This document shows positions 7,986 to 15,272 of a DNA stretch of 33,987 nucleotides, piece after piece (positions within the stretch are counted from its first letter, which is position 1; every line of letters starts with the position of its first letter). The translations under genes were made by a program, and so were the position numbers. Under the pieces are notes generated by a model, which ran no database searches, had not been told where the DNA came from, and was given only the letters and a program-made list of their open reading frames with translations. Location of the stretch: assembly GCA_937773465.1 (NCBI GenBank), contig CALJVK010000027.1:1-33987 (forward strand). Direction: 5' to 3'. The stretch is from an uncultured Flavobacteriaceae bacterium. GTDB lineage: Bacteria > Bacteroidota > Bacteroidia > Flavobacteriales > Flavobacteriaceae.

Positions 7986-8381
7986 TTAACATACAGTTTT
8001 AAGATAATCTATAAGCTTATCCGCTTGCTTTTGCTCTTCATAATATTTATCAATAAAAGCTTTTAAAACATCATTTGGTAGTTCTTGAGGAGGTATATAA
8101 TTGTATTGTCCAAGTAGTTCTGCTCTTGCTTTAACAATTTTCAAATAAGTTTGCCCTTGTCCCTTCCAATCATCAGGTAGTTTTAAAATTAAACTTTCTA
8201 TTAATTGTATTCTTTTATCCCAATCTGATTTAGAATCCATTTCAGCCGAGTTAGCAAATACTTCAATGTCATTCCAAGCTTTACAATAAGCTAAATCAGT
8301 AACAATATTAGTTTCTTCTTTACTAGAGGAACAAGAAACAAAACAAAAAATTGATAGAAAAAAAAAGAAATTCTTTATCAT
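7986..8381 (-). CDS. Lipoprotein of unknown function
   Basis: 131 residues. The signal peptide ends in lipobox FVSC (Cys17), followed by a Ser-rich linker and a mostly helical domain (DLAYCKAWNDIEVFANSAE, then LKLPDDWKGQGQTYLKIVKA). A C-terminal Cys may pair with the one in AYCKAW. It is convergent with the zinc-ribbon gene, leaving 17 bases. No family recognised; predicted outer- or inner-membrane-anchored periplasmic protein. Confidence 0.75.
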   Translation of the reverse strand: MIKNFFFFLSIFCFVSCSSSKEETNIVTDLAYCKAWNDIEVFANSAEMDSKSDWDKRIQLIESLILKLPDDWKGQGQTYLKIVKARAELLGQYNYIPPQELPNDVLKAFIDKYYEEQKQADKLIDYLKTVC

Positions 8382-8512
8382 ATAAACATAAATTTAACTA
8401 AAATTAAAGTTCCACATACAATTGCTTAAAAATAAATAGTTTGATTATTAAAATATTATAATTTAGAGTATTTACTTTTTCTCAAATGTTTATAATATCT
8501 TATATTTAAAAA

Positions 8513-9136
8513 ATGCTAATAACCAAAGAGGTTGAGTTTAATTACGATAATCAAATATTTTTTAAATTTCAGAATATTGATTTAAAAAGTAATGAAAACT
8601 TATTAATTATTGGAAACTCAGGTGTAGGAAAAACTACACTAATGCATCTTCTTGCAGGACTACTTAAGTCAAACTCAGGATCAATTAAATTATTTGACCA
8701 AGAACTTAGTCAGTTGTCATCACATCAGCTTGATAGATTTAGAAAAAATAATATCGGAATTGTATTTCAAAGATCTCATTTTGTTAACTCTCTTACAGTT
8801 AAAGAGAACTTACAGCTTGCTCAGTATATAGCAAACAAAAAAGACAATAATAGAATTGAGAGTATTCTTAAAAAGTTAAATATTTTTGACAAGTCAAATA
8901 AAAAAACAAATCAGTTAAGTCAAGGAGAAAAACAAAGAGCTTCTATAGCTTTGGCAATTGTAAATTCACCTAAATTGATTTTAGCAGATGAACCTACTTC
9001 TAGTTTAGATGATACTAATTGTTCAAAGGTTATTAAACTATTAAAAAAACAAGCTACAGATTTTGGAGCTCAATTAATTGTTATAACTCATGATAGTAGA
9101 CTAAAAGAACATTTTAAAAAATCCATTGAATTGTGA
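8513..9136 (+). CDS. ABC transporter ATP-binding protein, LolD/MacB type
   Basis: Single ATPase domain of 207 residues. Walker A GNSGVGKTT is at 34-42, the Q-loop at FQRSHF, signature LSQGE at 135-139, Walker B LILADE ending at 160, and the H-loop at VITHDSR. It belongs to the branch that powers FtsX-like permeases (LolD, MacB, FtsE). It overlaps the permease start by four bases (GTGA), so the two make one transporter. The 131-base gap upstream must hold the promoter; I see no clear TAnnTTTG there. Confidence 0.95.
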   Translation: MLITKEVEFNYDNQIFFKFQNIDLKSNENLLIIGNSGVGKTTLMHLLAGLLKSNSGSIKLFDQELSQLSSHQLDRFRKNNIGIVFQRSHFVNSLTVKENLQLAQYIANKKDNNRIESILKKLNIFDKSNKKTNQLSQGEKQRASIALAIVNSPKLILADEPTSSLDDTNCSKVIKLLKKQATDFGAQLIVITHDSRLKEHFKKSIEL

Positions 9137-10347
9137 ATATATTTAAATTAAGTATTAAAAACATTTTCAATAAACCTTTAAGCTCATTTATAAGTTTATC
9201 CTTATTAATCCTTGGTATAGGAATAATATCTCTTTTACTTCAGTTAAACACTTTGATAAAAGATCAAATGGATAATAATTTGAGAGGAATTGATATGGTT
9301 GTAGGAGCAAAAGGAAGTCCTCTACAGCTGATCCTTTCATCTGTTTATCATATTGACTCTCCAACTGGAAATATTTCTCTAGAAGATGCTGAGAATATTA
9401 GTAAAAATAGAATGGTAGGCTCAAGTATTAAAATCCTTTATGGAGACAATCATAAAGGATTTAGAATTGTTGGTGCTGAGAAAAAATTTATTGAGTTATA
9501 TAAAGGAGTTATAAAAGAGGGAAAAGAATGGAATAGCCCTTATGAAGTTTTGGTTGGTTCAAAAGTATATGAAAAATTAAAAATCAATTTAGGAGATAAT
9601 TTAGTTAGCTCACACGGTTTAAGAGAAACTGGGCAATCCCACGATGAAGGAACTTTTAAAGTAGTAGGATTATTAGAGCCTTCAAACTCTGTAATTGATC
9701 AATTAATTATTACATCTCCTGAAAGTGTTTGGGATATTCACGATACTCATAACCACAAAAATGATGATGAACATGATCATGAAAACGAACATGCACATGA
9801 TGATAGAGAAATAACTGCAATGCTAATAAAGTTCAAAAGCCCAATGAACATTATTCAATTTCCTAGACAAATTAATGAAAACACAAATCTTCAAGCAGCA
9901 GTACCATCTTATGAAATTTCAAGATTATTTAAACTTTTTGGATTTGGTATTGAAACCTTAAGCTATTTAGCCTATTTAATTATAATTGTTTCTGGATTCA
10001 GTTTATTTATTAATTTATTTAATTCAATGAGAGAAAGAAAATACGAAATGGCACTAATTAGAACACTGGGTGCTTCAAGATTTCAATTATCTACAATGAT
10101 CATTTTTGAAAGCTTAGTTCTAACAATTTCAGGATTTGTATTAGGACTATTATTTAGTAGATTTGGAGTGATGTTTGTATCTTCGTTGATGGAAGAAAGT
10201 ATAAATTATAACTTAAATTCTTTTAAAATTTTAAATGAAGAATATTGGTTATTAGGTTTATCTATTTTAATTGGTATAATATCTTCTTTAATTCCAGCTG
10301 TTCAAGTATATAAAATGAACATTTCAAAAATATTAGCAGATGCATAA
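9133..10347 (+). CDS. FtsX-like ABC permease with histidine-rich periplasmic loop
   Basis: 404 residues, GTG start overlapping the ATPase stop. One N-terminal membrane helix (about 17-40) is followed by a large periplasmic domain of the MacB type (DMVVGAKGSPLQLILSSVYH), then three C-terminal helices with the FtsX motif RKYEMALIRTLGAS. At residues 203-222 there is an insert with seven His among many Asp and Glu (HDTHNHKND... EHDHENEHAH), a typical metal-binding loop. Related permeases in Zrg-type zinc-regulated clusters pair with a DUF3299 protein, which is exactly the next gene. It likely handles a metal or a metal-linked substrate; direction and substrate are inferred only. Confidence 0.9.
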   Translation: MNIFKLSIKNIFNKPLSSFISLSLLILGIGIISLLLQLNTLIKDQMDNNLRGIDMVVGAKGSPLQLILSSVYHIDSPTGNISLEDAENISKNRMVGSSIKILYGDNHKGFRIVGAEKKFIELYKGVIKEGKEWNSPYEVLVGSKVYEKLKINLGDNLVSSHGLRETGQSHDEGTFKVVGLLEPSNSVIDQLIITSPESVWDIHDTHNHKNDDEHDHENEHAHDDREITAMLIKFKSPMNIIQFPRQINENTNLQAAVPSYEISRLFKLFGFGIETLSYLAYLIIIVSGFSLFINLFNSMRERKYEMALIRTLGASRFQLSTMIIFESLVLTISGFVLGLLFSRFGVMFVSSLMEESINYNLNSFKILNEEYWLLGLSILIGIISSLIPAVQVYKMNISKILADA

Positions 10348-10780
10348 ATTGACTTTCATAATGGTTTTTTTTATATCAACTAGTTTGTTTTCACAAGTAG
10401 AAATTGATTGGCTTAAATTAAGAGATGTTTATTATAAATCTGAATATGCTGAAGACATGTATGGTTATGTTCAAATTCCATATTTTGGTGAAGCAGTTGA
10501 ACCACTAGACAATAAAGAGGTTAAAATAACTGGATACATGCTTACTCTTTCGCCTGATGAAGGTGTTTTTGTTCTTTCTGAAAACCCTTATGCCGATTGT
10601 TTTTTCTGTGGTTTTGGAGGCCCTGAATCAGCAATAGAGCTAAGATTAAATCCAGGCTATGACGATTATTTAATGGATGAACTAGTTACTGTTACCGGGA
10701 TACTTAGATTAAAAAGAGAAGATGTAAGTAGTGGTGTTTATATAATGGATAATGCGACAGCCATTAAAACAGAAGAATAA
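10340..10780 (+). CDS. DUF3299 periplasmic protein
   Basis: 146 residues with a signal peptide ending about residue 19 (LFSQ). The body has the DUF3299 pattern: IPYFGEAVEPLDNKEVKITG, a short GYM strand, then CFFCGFGGPES and VTVTGILRL, an OB-like strand series. The C-x2-C is conserved in the family and may bind metal. Its ATG overlaps the permease end by eight bases, so it is translated with the transporter. DUF3299 proteins recur beside this kind of ABC ATPase/permease pair. The function is unproven; a periplasmic accessory of the transporter is likely. Confidence 0.85.
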   Translation: MHKLTFIMVFFISTSLFSQVEIDWLKLRDVYYKSEYAEDMYGYVQIPYFGEAVEPLDNKEVKITGYMLTLSPDEGVFVLSENPYADCFFCGFGGPESAIELRLNPGYDDYLMDELVTVTGILRLKREDVSSGVYIMDNATAIKTEE

Positions 10781-10789
10781 TCATAAGTA

Positions 10790-11254
10790 ATGAAAAAATA
10801 TATCACAACATTAATAGTTTTTTTAACTATTAACTTTGGAGGGTTAGCTATTGGTCAAGTTTGGACAGGAGATGGAGTTACCTCAAATTGGTACACATCA
10901 TTAAATCAAGCACCTTGGACTCCTCCAGGTTGGGTATTTGGACTAGCTTGGACAACGATAGCTATTACATTTTCTATATTAATGACTTCTTTTTATTTAA
11001 AAAACAGTGTTAAATCATTAAAATTATTTTTTCCTGCTCTTCTTTTAAATATTATGTGGAACCCTATATTTTTTGGACTACAGTGGGTATGGACAGGCTT
11101 AGTAGTATTAGTACTATTATCATACTTTATATATGCAATCGTTGATTCTAATCGTAAAATGTATGGTTGGAAATATGCCTGGCTAGGATTACCATATTTC
11201 ATTTGGCTGATAGTAGCAACATCATTAGATATGTATATATCTATAATGAATTAA
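10790..11254 (+). CDS. tspO: TspO/MBR family tryptophan-rich membrane protein
   Basis: 154 residues, five membrane helices. Diagnostic stretches are SLNQAPWTPPGWVFGLAWT near the first loop, NIMWNPIFFGLQW in the middle and GLPYFIWLIVATSLD at the end. TspO proteins bind porphyrins and steroids and act in stress and tetrapyrrole responses. It starts 9 bases after the DUF3299 gene and ends at a strong terminator, so it closes the ABC operon. That links a porphyrin-binding protein to a putative metal transporter. Confidence 0.95.
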   Translation: MKKYITTLIVFLTINFGGLAIGQVWTGDGVTSNWYTSLNQAPWTPPGWVFGLAWTTIAITFSILMTSFYLKNSVKSLKLFFPALLLNIMWNPIFFGLQWVWTGLVVLVLLSYFIYAIVDSNRKMYGWKYAWLGLPYFIWLIVATSLDMYISIMN

Positions 11255-11262
11255 TTATATGT

Positions 11263-11292
11263 AAAAAAAACCTGCCAAAGCAGGTTTTTTTT
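11263..11292 (+). terminator. Strong rho-independent terminator, bidirectional
   Basis: A perfect 13-base stem, eight A then CCTGC at 11263-11275, pairs with GCAGG then eight T at 11280-11292 around a CAAA loop. The symmetric A- and T-runs let it stop transcription from the tspO side and from the minus-strand genes beyond. Confidence 0.93.
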
Positions 11293-11307
11293 AAAATAAG
11301 AATCTAA

Positions 11308-11472
11308 CTATTGTAATTTAGCTTCATTCCACGACTCCCAATGTCTTACTATTTTTCCATCATCATTAAAAGTGTGGTTAAACATTACAGGGAAAACTAT
11401 TTCTTTACCATCTTTTTTTCTTGTGACAGAGAATCTCCACCAAGATTGAACAAAAAAAGTATCGTTAAAATA
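11308..11472 (-). pseudogene. C-terminal remnant of a SnoaL/NTF2-like protein
   Basis: An open frame with no start codon encodes about 54 residues including FVQSWWRFSVTRKKDGKE, VMFNHTFNDDGKI and HWESWNEA before a TAG at 11308-11310. This matches the C-terminal strands of SnoaL-like (nuclear transport factor 2 fold) proteins. Upstream the frame meets a stop at 11473-11475, just inside the 3' end of the neighbouring lipoprotein gene, and that gene fills the place where the N-terminus should be. I read it as a truncated gene left by a deletion or insertion. Confidence 0.62.
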
Positions 11473-11809
11473 TTAAACCACCACCCAATAATATAACGGC
11501 AACGGCTCCTATTAATAAGAGAAAATAAGTACCAAGAGCTCCAGTAGCTGTTTTTAAAATTGAAAACTTTTTAACTTTTAATTCTTGAATTTCGCTTTTT
11601 TGAATTGTTTGGATACCCTTATTATTTTCTAAAACAATTGAGTTTTCGTTTTTAGAAACTAATCGTCCTTTTAGCTTGGAACTATCAATCTTTTCAATTT
11701 CAAACTTTCGTTTTTTTTCAATTACAATATTATTGAATTCAACTGATTGGTAACTAGAACAACTTTGGAATAAAATTGAAGTTAATAATAAAAAGATGAT
11801 TTTTTTCAT
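11465..11809 (-). CDS. Small lipoprotein with C-terminal membrane helix
   Basis: 114 residues from the chosen ATG at 11809; an upstream in-frame ATG at 11830 would put seven residues (MFLYLNF) before the lipoprotein signal, and lies inside the promoter, so the shorter start is preferred. Lipobox FQSC is at about residue 16. The middle (KGRLVSKNENSIVLENNKG, then TIQKSEIQELKVKKF) looks like a small beta-rich domain, followed by a Gly-rich hydrophobic segment at the end. No known family. The gene is monocistronic and shares its promoter type with the DUF805 operon. Confidence 0.7.
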   Translation of the reverse strand: MKKIIFLLLTSILFQSCSSYQSVEFNNIVIEKKRKFEIEKIDSSKLKGRLVSKNENSIVLENNKGIQTIQKSEIQELKVKKFSILKTATGALGTYFLLLIGAVAVILLGGGLIF

Positions 11810-11827
11810 AAAATTAAGATACAAAAA

Positions 11828-11843
11828 CATTCGAAATAGAATG
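11828..11843 (-). promoter_or_regulatory. Inverted-repeat promoter/operator CATTC-N6-GAATG, copy 1
   Basis: CATTC-GAAATA-GAATG on the plus strand, 19 bases before the lipoprotein ATG. On the coding (minus) strand it is followed by TTTTTGTATCTTA, matching the sequence after copy 2 upstream of the DUF805-like gene. The TGTTTTTG part approximates the Bacteroidota -7 element TAnnTTTG. The half-sites probably bind a dimeric regulator. Confidence 0.55.
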
Positions 11844-11850
11844 CATTTAT

Positions 11851-11937
11851 TTAATCTACTTGATTATTGTGAGAACCATCACAAAATCCATCAGGATTTT
11901 GAGTGTTTCCACATCCACATTTAGGTTTATCTGACAT
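11851..11937 (-). CDS. 28-residue CDGSH iron-sulfur-type mini protein
   Basis: Short gene whose product carries CGCGNTQNPDGFCDGSH: Cys-x-Cys, then the C-D-G-S-H that with them would form the three-Cys, one-His 2Fe-2S site of CDGSH (mitoNEET-type) domains. At 28 residues it is only the cluster-binding core; normal domains have about 40 residues or more. Similar miniature versions, as I recall, occur in flavobacterial genomes. It lies upstream of the lipoprotein promoter on the same strand. Role unknown, possibly electron or cluster transfer. Confidence 0.75.
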   Translation of the reverse strand: MSDKPKCGCGNTQNPDGFCDGSHNNQVD

Positions 11938-12013
11938 AATTAATATTTAAAACGAATATAATATTAAGACACTTTAGAATGAAACTAGATTAAACAATAA
12001 GAAATATGTATGG

Positions 12014-12283
12014 TTAAGAGCGAATTTTATATATAAGTTCTTTTTCTTTCTGGGACAATACACTATTGCTTAAATTAAGTTTTTCTAATTTTTTATTAGC
12101 TTTTTTATGTGAACCTTTAAGCTTGAGGTTATGTAGAAGATTTAGCAGTACATATGAACCACCTTAGAAAATTAACCCAAGTCTAATATCGCTTGATGTA
12201 TCAAAAAAAACACCTCCTATGCTACTAATAATAATTCAAATACCAATTAAATGTTCTGGATTCAGTTTTAATAATTTTTTCAT
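12014..12283 (-). pseudogene. Small membrane protein frame with two internal stops
   Basis: Starts at an ATG overlapping the previous stop (ATGA) and reads through 90 codons in one frame. It holds a TGA after LNPEHLIGI and a TAA after SDIRLGLIF, then ends with a basic stretch (KLKGSHKKANKKLEKLNLS) and QKEKELIYKIRS. Two membrane segments are predicted around the stops. The TGA is one change from Trp TGG. The intact frame on both sides suggests a recent loss or base-call errors. No family recognised. Confidence 0.5.
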
Positions 12284-12474
12284 AAACTATCAATTTTTTT
12301 TGCAGGAACTAAAAGAATTTGAGGAATGGTATCTTTAGATTTTTCTAACCTTTTTTCAGCTTTGACTCTGTCTTGTTTAAGTGTTTCACGAGTTTTTTCA
12401 TTTTGATAATCTAAAATTTCATTGAAAGCAATAAGAATAATTATAACTATAATTATAAATCTAAATTTTTTCAT
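12280..12474 (-). CDS. Small single-pass membrane protein, unknown
   Basis: 64 residues: a basic N-terminus, one membrane helix (about 5-20, IIIVIIILIAF), then a charged helical tail (EKTRETLKQDRVKAEKRLEK) outside the membrane, possibly coiled coil. Its ATG overlaps the upstream lipoprotein stop and its own TGA overlaps the next ATG. It resembles no family I can name. Confidence 0.6.
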   Translation of the reverse strand: MKKFRFIIIVIIILIAFNEILDYQNEKTRETLKQDRVKAEKRLEKSKDTIPQILLVPAKKIDSL

Positions 12475-12917
12475 AATTTTTGTGTTGTACCTTCTTTTAT
12501 TAATTCCCCTGGGGTATTAAAACTTGACCAAAAGCCTTTCAATAAATTATTTTCATCAATCTTATAATATACAATTCCAAAATCAGTGCCATTTGGATAA
12601 TAGTAGGTAACAGTAAAGTTATTTTCATTTTTAATTCCAATACCAACATACTGAGCATTATCATCTCTTTGATAATGTAAATAATAAACTTTATTATACT
12701 TAAAAATATCAACTACACCATTTTCACTTTCACCTGAGTAATATTTAAAAGTTCCGCATAATGGGTCATTTTTAGAAGTTTCCATAAGTTCAGATTTCTG
12801 ATTAAATGGTTCAATTTTAAATGGAAAATCATCCATATTTAGAGATGGAGCAAAAAGAGAACTTATATCACAAGACACAAGTGGAATAAACAGTAATAGT
12901 AGAATTAGTTTTTTCAT
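12471..12917 (-). CDS. Lipoprotein of unknown function
   Basis: 148 residues with signal peptide and lipobox LVSC (Cys16). The mature part is beta-rich with many aromatic residues (GTFKYYSGESENG, VYYLHYQRDDNAQYVGIG, VTYYYPNGTDFGIVYYKI), like a small lipocalin-like or beta-barrel domain (impression only). It overlaps the downstream small membrane protein by four bases and lies 10 bases after the preceding gene in the operon. Confidence 0.72.
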   Translation of the reverse strand: MKKLILLLLFIPLVSCDISSLFAPSLNMDDFPFKIEPFNQKSELMETSKNDPLCGTFKYYSGESENGVVDIFKYNKVYYLHYQRDDNAQYVGIGIKNENNFTVTYYYPNGTDFGIVYYKIDENNLLKGFWSSFNTPGELIKEGTTQKL

Positions 12918-12927
12918 AAACGTTGAT

Positions 12928-13428
12928 TTAATTATCCTTTATTTTAATGTATTCATTCACTTTAGTCCATCCTCGACTCATAAAATAAGGATTAGATATT
13001 GTGAGTTTGTTTTCAGCTTTATCTTCGTATTTATCGATAGCATCTAAAACTTCTTCAAAATTATATCGAAAACCTCTTTTGATTCTTAAGCAAACTTTAT
13101 CATTTTCATCAATAAACCAAATTCTTTTATCGATGGTTGTTCCATTTCCACTATATTCTTCATCAACTTCCACATAATATTTAATTTCTTTCCAAGTTAA
13201 CTGTTTAATTTTAAGAGGGAATAGATAAAATTTTTTAATTATTCCTGCTCTATCAACTATTATTTCGTTAATAGAAATTATAATTATCATAAGTAAAAAA
13301 ACTATGAGATAATACATATTCTCATAAGCAAAACTAGAATCCCCATTAGACTCATAAATAATGCCGATTACGGTTAGATATAATAAAATATAAGTATAAT
13401 TAAAACCAACTGATTTATAATTTCTCAT
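12928..13428 (-). CDS. Two-helix membrane protein with soluble C-terminal domain, unknown
   Basis: 166 residues. Two membrane helices (about 11-27 and 38-56) are followed by a soluble region beginning VDRAGIIKKFYLFPLKIKQLTWKEIK, with strands and a final helix (FEEVLDAIDKYEDKA). The helix pair followed by G-I-x-K-x-x-L-x-x, W-x-E-I resembles bacterial PH-like (YdbT/DUF304) proteins; tentative. Six bases after the DUF805-like gene, same operon. Confidence 0.65.
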   Translation of the reverse strand: MRNYKSVGFNYTYILLYLTVIGIIYESNGDSSFAYENMYYLIVFLLMIIIISINEIIVDRAGIIKKFYLFPLKIKQLTWKEIKYYVEVDEEYSGNGTTIDKRIWFIDENDKVCLRIKRGFRYNFEEVLDAIDKYEDKAENKLTISNPYFMSRGWTKVNEYIKIKDN

Positions 13429-13434
13429 TTTTTA

Positions 13435-13884
13435 TTATCCAATATGATTAGGTTTTTTAAATGTAGAGTTTCCAAATAATAGGTATAAATTCCAAAACAA
13501 AGATGGTATAAATAGTAAAAAATAGATTTGGTAATCTCCACTATCATTTTCTACGTTCAGTTCATTGTCAGGATTAAACACCTCTATTATGGAGGAATAT
13601 GCTACTGTACAAGCAAGTAACCATCCTGCTTTTCCAGGAAAGAATGCATTGATTCTTTTATATGTTGTTGCGAATCCTAACCATAGAAATGGTATTAAAA
13701 ACAAACATCCTAATACAATAAAAATTATTGCAATAGCTGAATTTATTGGACCTAATAAAATTCCTATTCCCAAAAGAGAAAAAAACACAATTGATATAAA
13801 AAAAATTCTCAAAAAGTAATCAGTTCCATTTATGGTATTTTTGAATTTAAAGTATTTACCGAACTTAATTTTTAAATTCTTCAT
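13435..13884 (-). CDS. DUF805-like inner-membrane protein
   Basis: 149 residues, four hydrophobic segments. The N-terminal KFKNTINGTDYFLRIFF and the central TYKRINAFFPGKAGW fit the DUF805 layout (R-x-N-R-x-x-F...; T-x-R-R-L-x-D-x-G-x-S-G-W in the type form), though degenerate. It is the first gene of an operon that continues to 12014. The start is fixed by the inverted-repeat promoter 20 bases upstream. Function unknown. Confidence 0.68.
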   Translation of the reverse strand: MKNLKIKFGKYFKFKNTINGTDYFLRIFFISIVFFSLLGIGILLGPINSAIAIIFIVLGCLFLIPFLWLGFATTYKRINAFFPGKAGWLLACTVAYSSIIEVFNPDNELNVENDSGDYQIYFLLFIPSLFWNLYLLFGNSTFKKPNHIG

Positions 13885-13903
13885 TTATATAATATACAAA
13901 AAA

Positions 13904-13921
13904 ACATTCAAAAAAGAATGT
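13904..13921 (-). promoter_or_regulatory. Inverted-repeat promoter/operator CATTC-N6-GAATG, copy 2
   Basis: ACATTC-AAAAAA-GAATGT on the plus strand, 20 bases before the DUF805-like ATG. The coding strand downstream reads TTTTTTTGTATATTA, nearly the same as at copy 1. Spacing to the ATG differs by one base between the copies. Confidence 0.55.
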
Positions 13922-13951
13922 ATAATTATCTAAACCTTTAGTTAGGACAAC

Positions 13952-13976
13952 AAAAAAACCCCCGACTAATCGAGGG
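13952..13976 (-). terminator. Rho-independent terminator after tRNA-His
   Basis: On the minus strand CCCTCGA-TTAG-TCGGGGG forms a 7-base stem (one G-T pair) followed by seven T. It ends the tRNA-His transcript before the DUF805 operon promoter. Confidence 0.9.
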
Positions 13977-13986
13977 CTTAATTTTG

Positions 13987-14061
13987 GGTGGAAGACCGGA
14001 TTCGAACCGGCGACCTCCTGAACCACAATCAGGCGTTCTAACCAACTGAACTACAACCACC
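13987..14061 (-). tRNA. tRNA-His (anticodon GTG)
   Basis: Cloverleaf on the minus strand with D stem GTTC/GAAC, anticodon stem CCTGA/TCAGG with loop TTGTGGT, T arm GCCGG-TTCGAAT-CCGGT, and an encoded extra 5' G at 14061 opposite discriminator C73, a hallmark of histidine tRNA. The acceptor stem has two adjacent T-T oppositions (positions 5-68 and 6-67). Confidence 0.96.
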
Positions 14062-14200
14062 ATTTAATCAGGCGCAAATTTATATTATTTTATCTAATAT
14101 TTCTAATAAAACACTATTGATATTAAAAGTTAGAATAATATTTTAAAGAAAAAGATGTATTTAATATTTATTATATTAAAGATCATATAAATATCTATTT

Positions 14201-14554
14201 ATGGATTTAAATTTTATTTCTCTTATTGTAATGATTCTTTTCTATTTATTCGCAGGAATTAGTCATTTTAAAAATCCTAAATTTTTTCTTTTAATAACAC
14301 CAAAGTGGGTCTATAAGCCTGAGTTGATAAATATTATAATTGGAATTATTGAAATAGGTTTAGCACTTGGTCTTATACTAGAAACCACAAGATCAATTTC
14401 AGCTATAGGAATAATAATATTATTAATTATAGTGTTTCCAGCAAATGTATATCACCTGCAAATTTCAATTAAAAAGAAAAAAAATATATTGGGGACAATA
14501 ATACGATTACCAATTCAGGGATTACTAATCTATTGGGCTTATATCATTATATAA
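14201..14554 (+). CDS. DoxX-like four-helix membrane protein
   Basis: 117 residues, four membrane helices. It has GISHFKNPKFFLLITPKWV, PELINIIIGIIEIGLALGL, TRSISAIGIIILL and VFPANVYHL, matching DoxX/MauE-like proteins of flavobacteria (H-F-x-x-P-x-F-F-x-x-I-x-P). Biochemical role not established. It converges on bshB1 with an 8-base overlap of the 3' ends. Confidence 0.85.
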   Translation: MDLNFISLIVMILFYLFAGISHFKNPKFFLLITPKWVYKPELINIIIGIIEIGLALGLILETTRSISAIGIIILLIIVFPANVYHLQISIKKKKNILGTIIRLPIQGLLIYWAYIII

Positions 14555-15272
14555 GACTTTGAAGATTATTAACTCCTAATAACTTTTTGGATGTAAATCC
14601 TTCTGCATGTTCTACATTTATTAACCTGCCTAAGTCAGCAGATCTGTTTATTACATTACTAACGAAATTTTTATTACTAATAAGTGTTTCAGGTTCACTA
14701 CTTTTTGGGTCAAAAAACTGACTAGAATATGCTTTTATTGCGTTTGTTTTAGTTTCAATATGTCCTGAAATATCAACTAAAAAATCAGGATTTGAATTTT
14801 TCCACTGAATATAATGATACACATTTTTTGGACGCCATTCCTCCTGAATTAAATCATCAAATTTAGTCACTACTTTTCTTAATCCACTTAAAAAACAAGA
14901 ATCACTTACAAGCTCTGCTCCTTTTGGATGATCTATATGTCTATCATCTTGAGCATTACACAAAACTATTTCTGGTTTGTATTTTCTTAAGATTTTAATT
15001 ATTTCTAATTGATGAGTTTCATCATTTGCAAAAAAACCATCTCTGAAATTTAAATTTTCTCTAATTTCAACTCCCAATATTTTGGACGCATTTTGTGCTT
15101 CAAGATCTCTTGTGTTAACATCACCCCTTGTTCCTAATTCTCCTCTAGTTAAATCTATAATTCCAATTTTTTTACCGTTATGAATTTCTTTAGCTAATGT
15201 ACCACCACATCCAAGTTCAACATCATCAGGATGAGCACCAAAAGCAAGAATATCTAATTTAATTTCTTTCAT
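14547..15272 (-). CDS. bshB1: Bacillithiol biosynthesis N-acetylglucosaminyl-malate deacetylase BshB1
   Basis: Removes acetate from GlcNAc-malate to give GlcN-malate, the second step of bacillithiol synthesis. 241 residues of the PIG-L/LmbE fold. The zinc motif AHPDD (His14, Asp16-Asp17) is followed by VELGCGGTLA, then LTRGELGTRG, NAQDDRHIDHPKG with the catalytic histidines, and KAYSSQFF. bshB1 proteins of flavobacteria have this exact layout. Four-base overlap with the upstream PLP enzyme gene. bshA and bshC are not in this window. Confidence 0.95.
   Translation of the reverse strand: MKEIKLDILAFGAHPDDVELGCGGTLAKEIHNGKKIGIIDLTRGELGTRGDVNTRDLEAQNASKILGVEIRENLNFRDGFFANDETHQLEIIKILRKYKPEIVLCNAQDDRHIDHPKGAELVSDSCFLSGLRKVVTKFDDLIQEEWRPKNVYHYIQWKNSNPDFLVDISGHIETKTNAIKAYSSQFFDPKSSEPETLISNKNFVSNVINRSADLGRLINVEHAEGFTSKKLLGVNNLQSLI

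Noticed and set aside
12014..12283. TGA read as Trp or selenocysteine
   Set aside because: Other genes here use TGA as stop and TGG for Trp, and a TAA follows in the same frame; no insertion element is visible.
13987..14061. Defective tRNA-His because of two T-T oppositions in the acceptor stem
   Set aside because: All other arms and the extra 5' G with C73 are intact; as I recall, similar mismatches occur in Bacteroidota tRNA-His, so it is probably functional.
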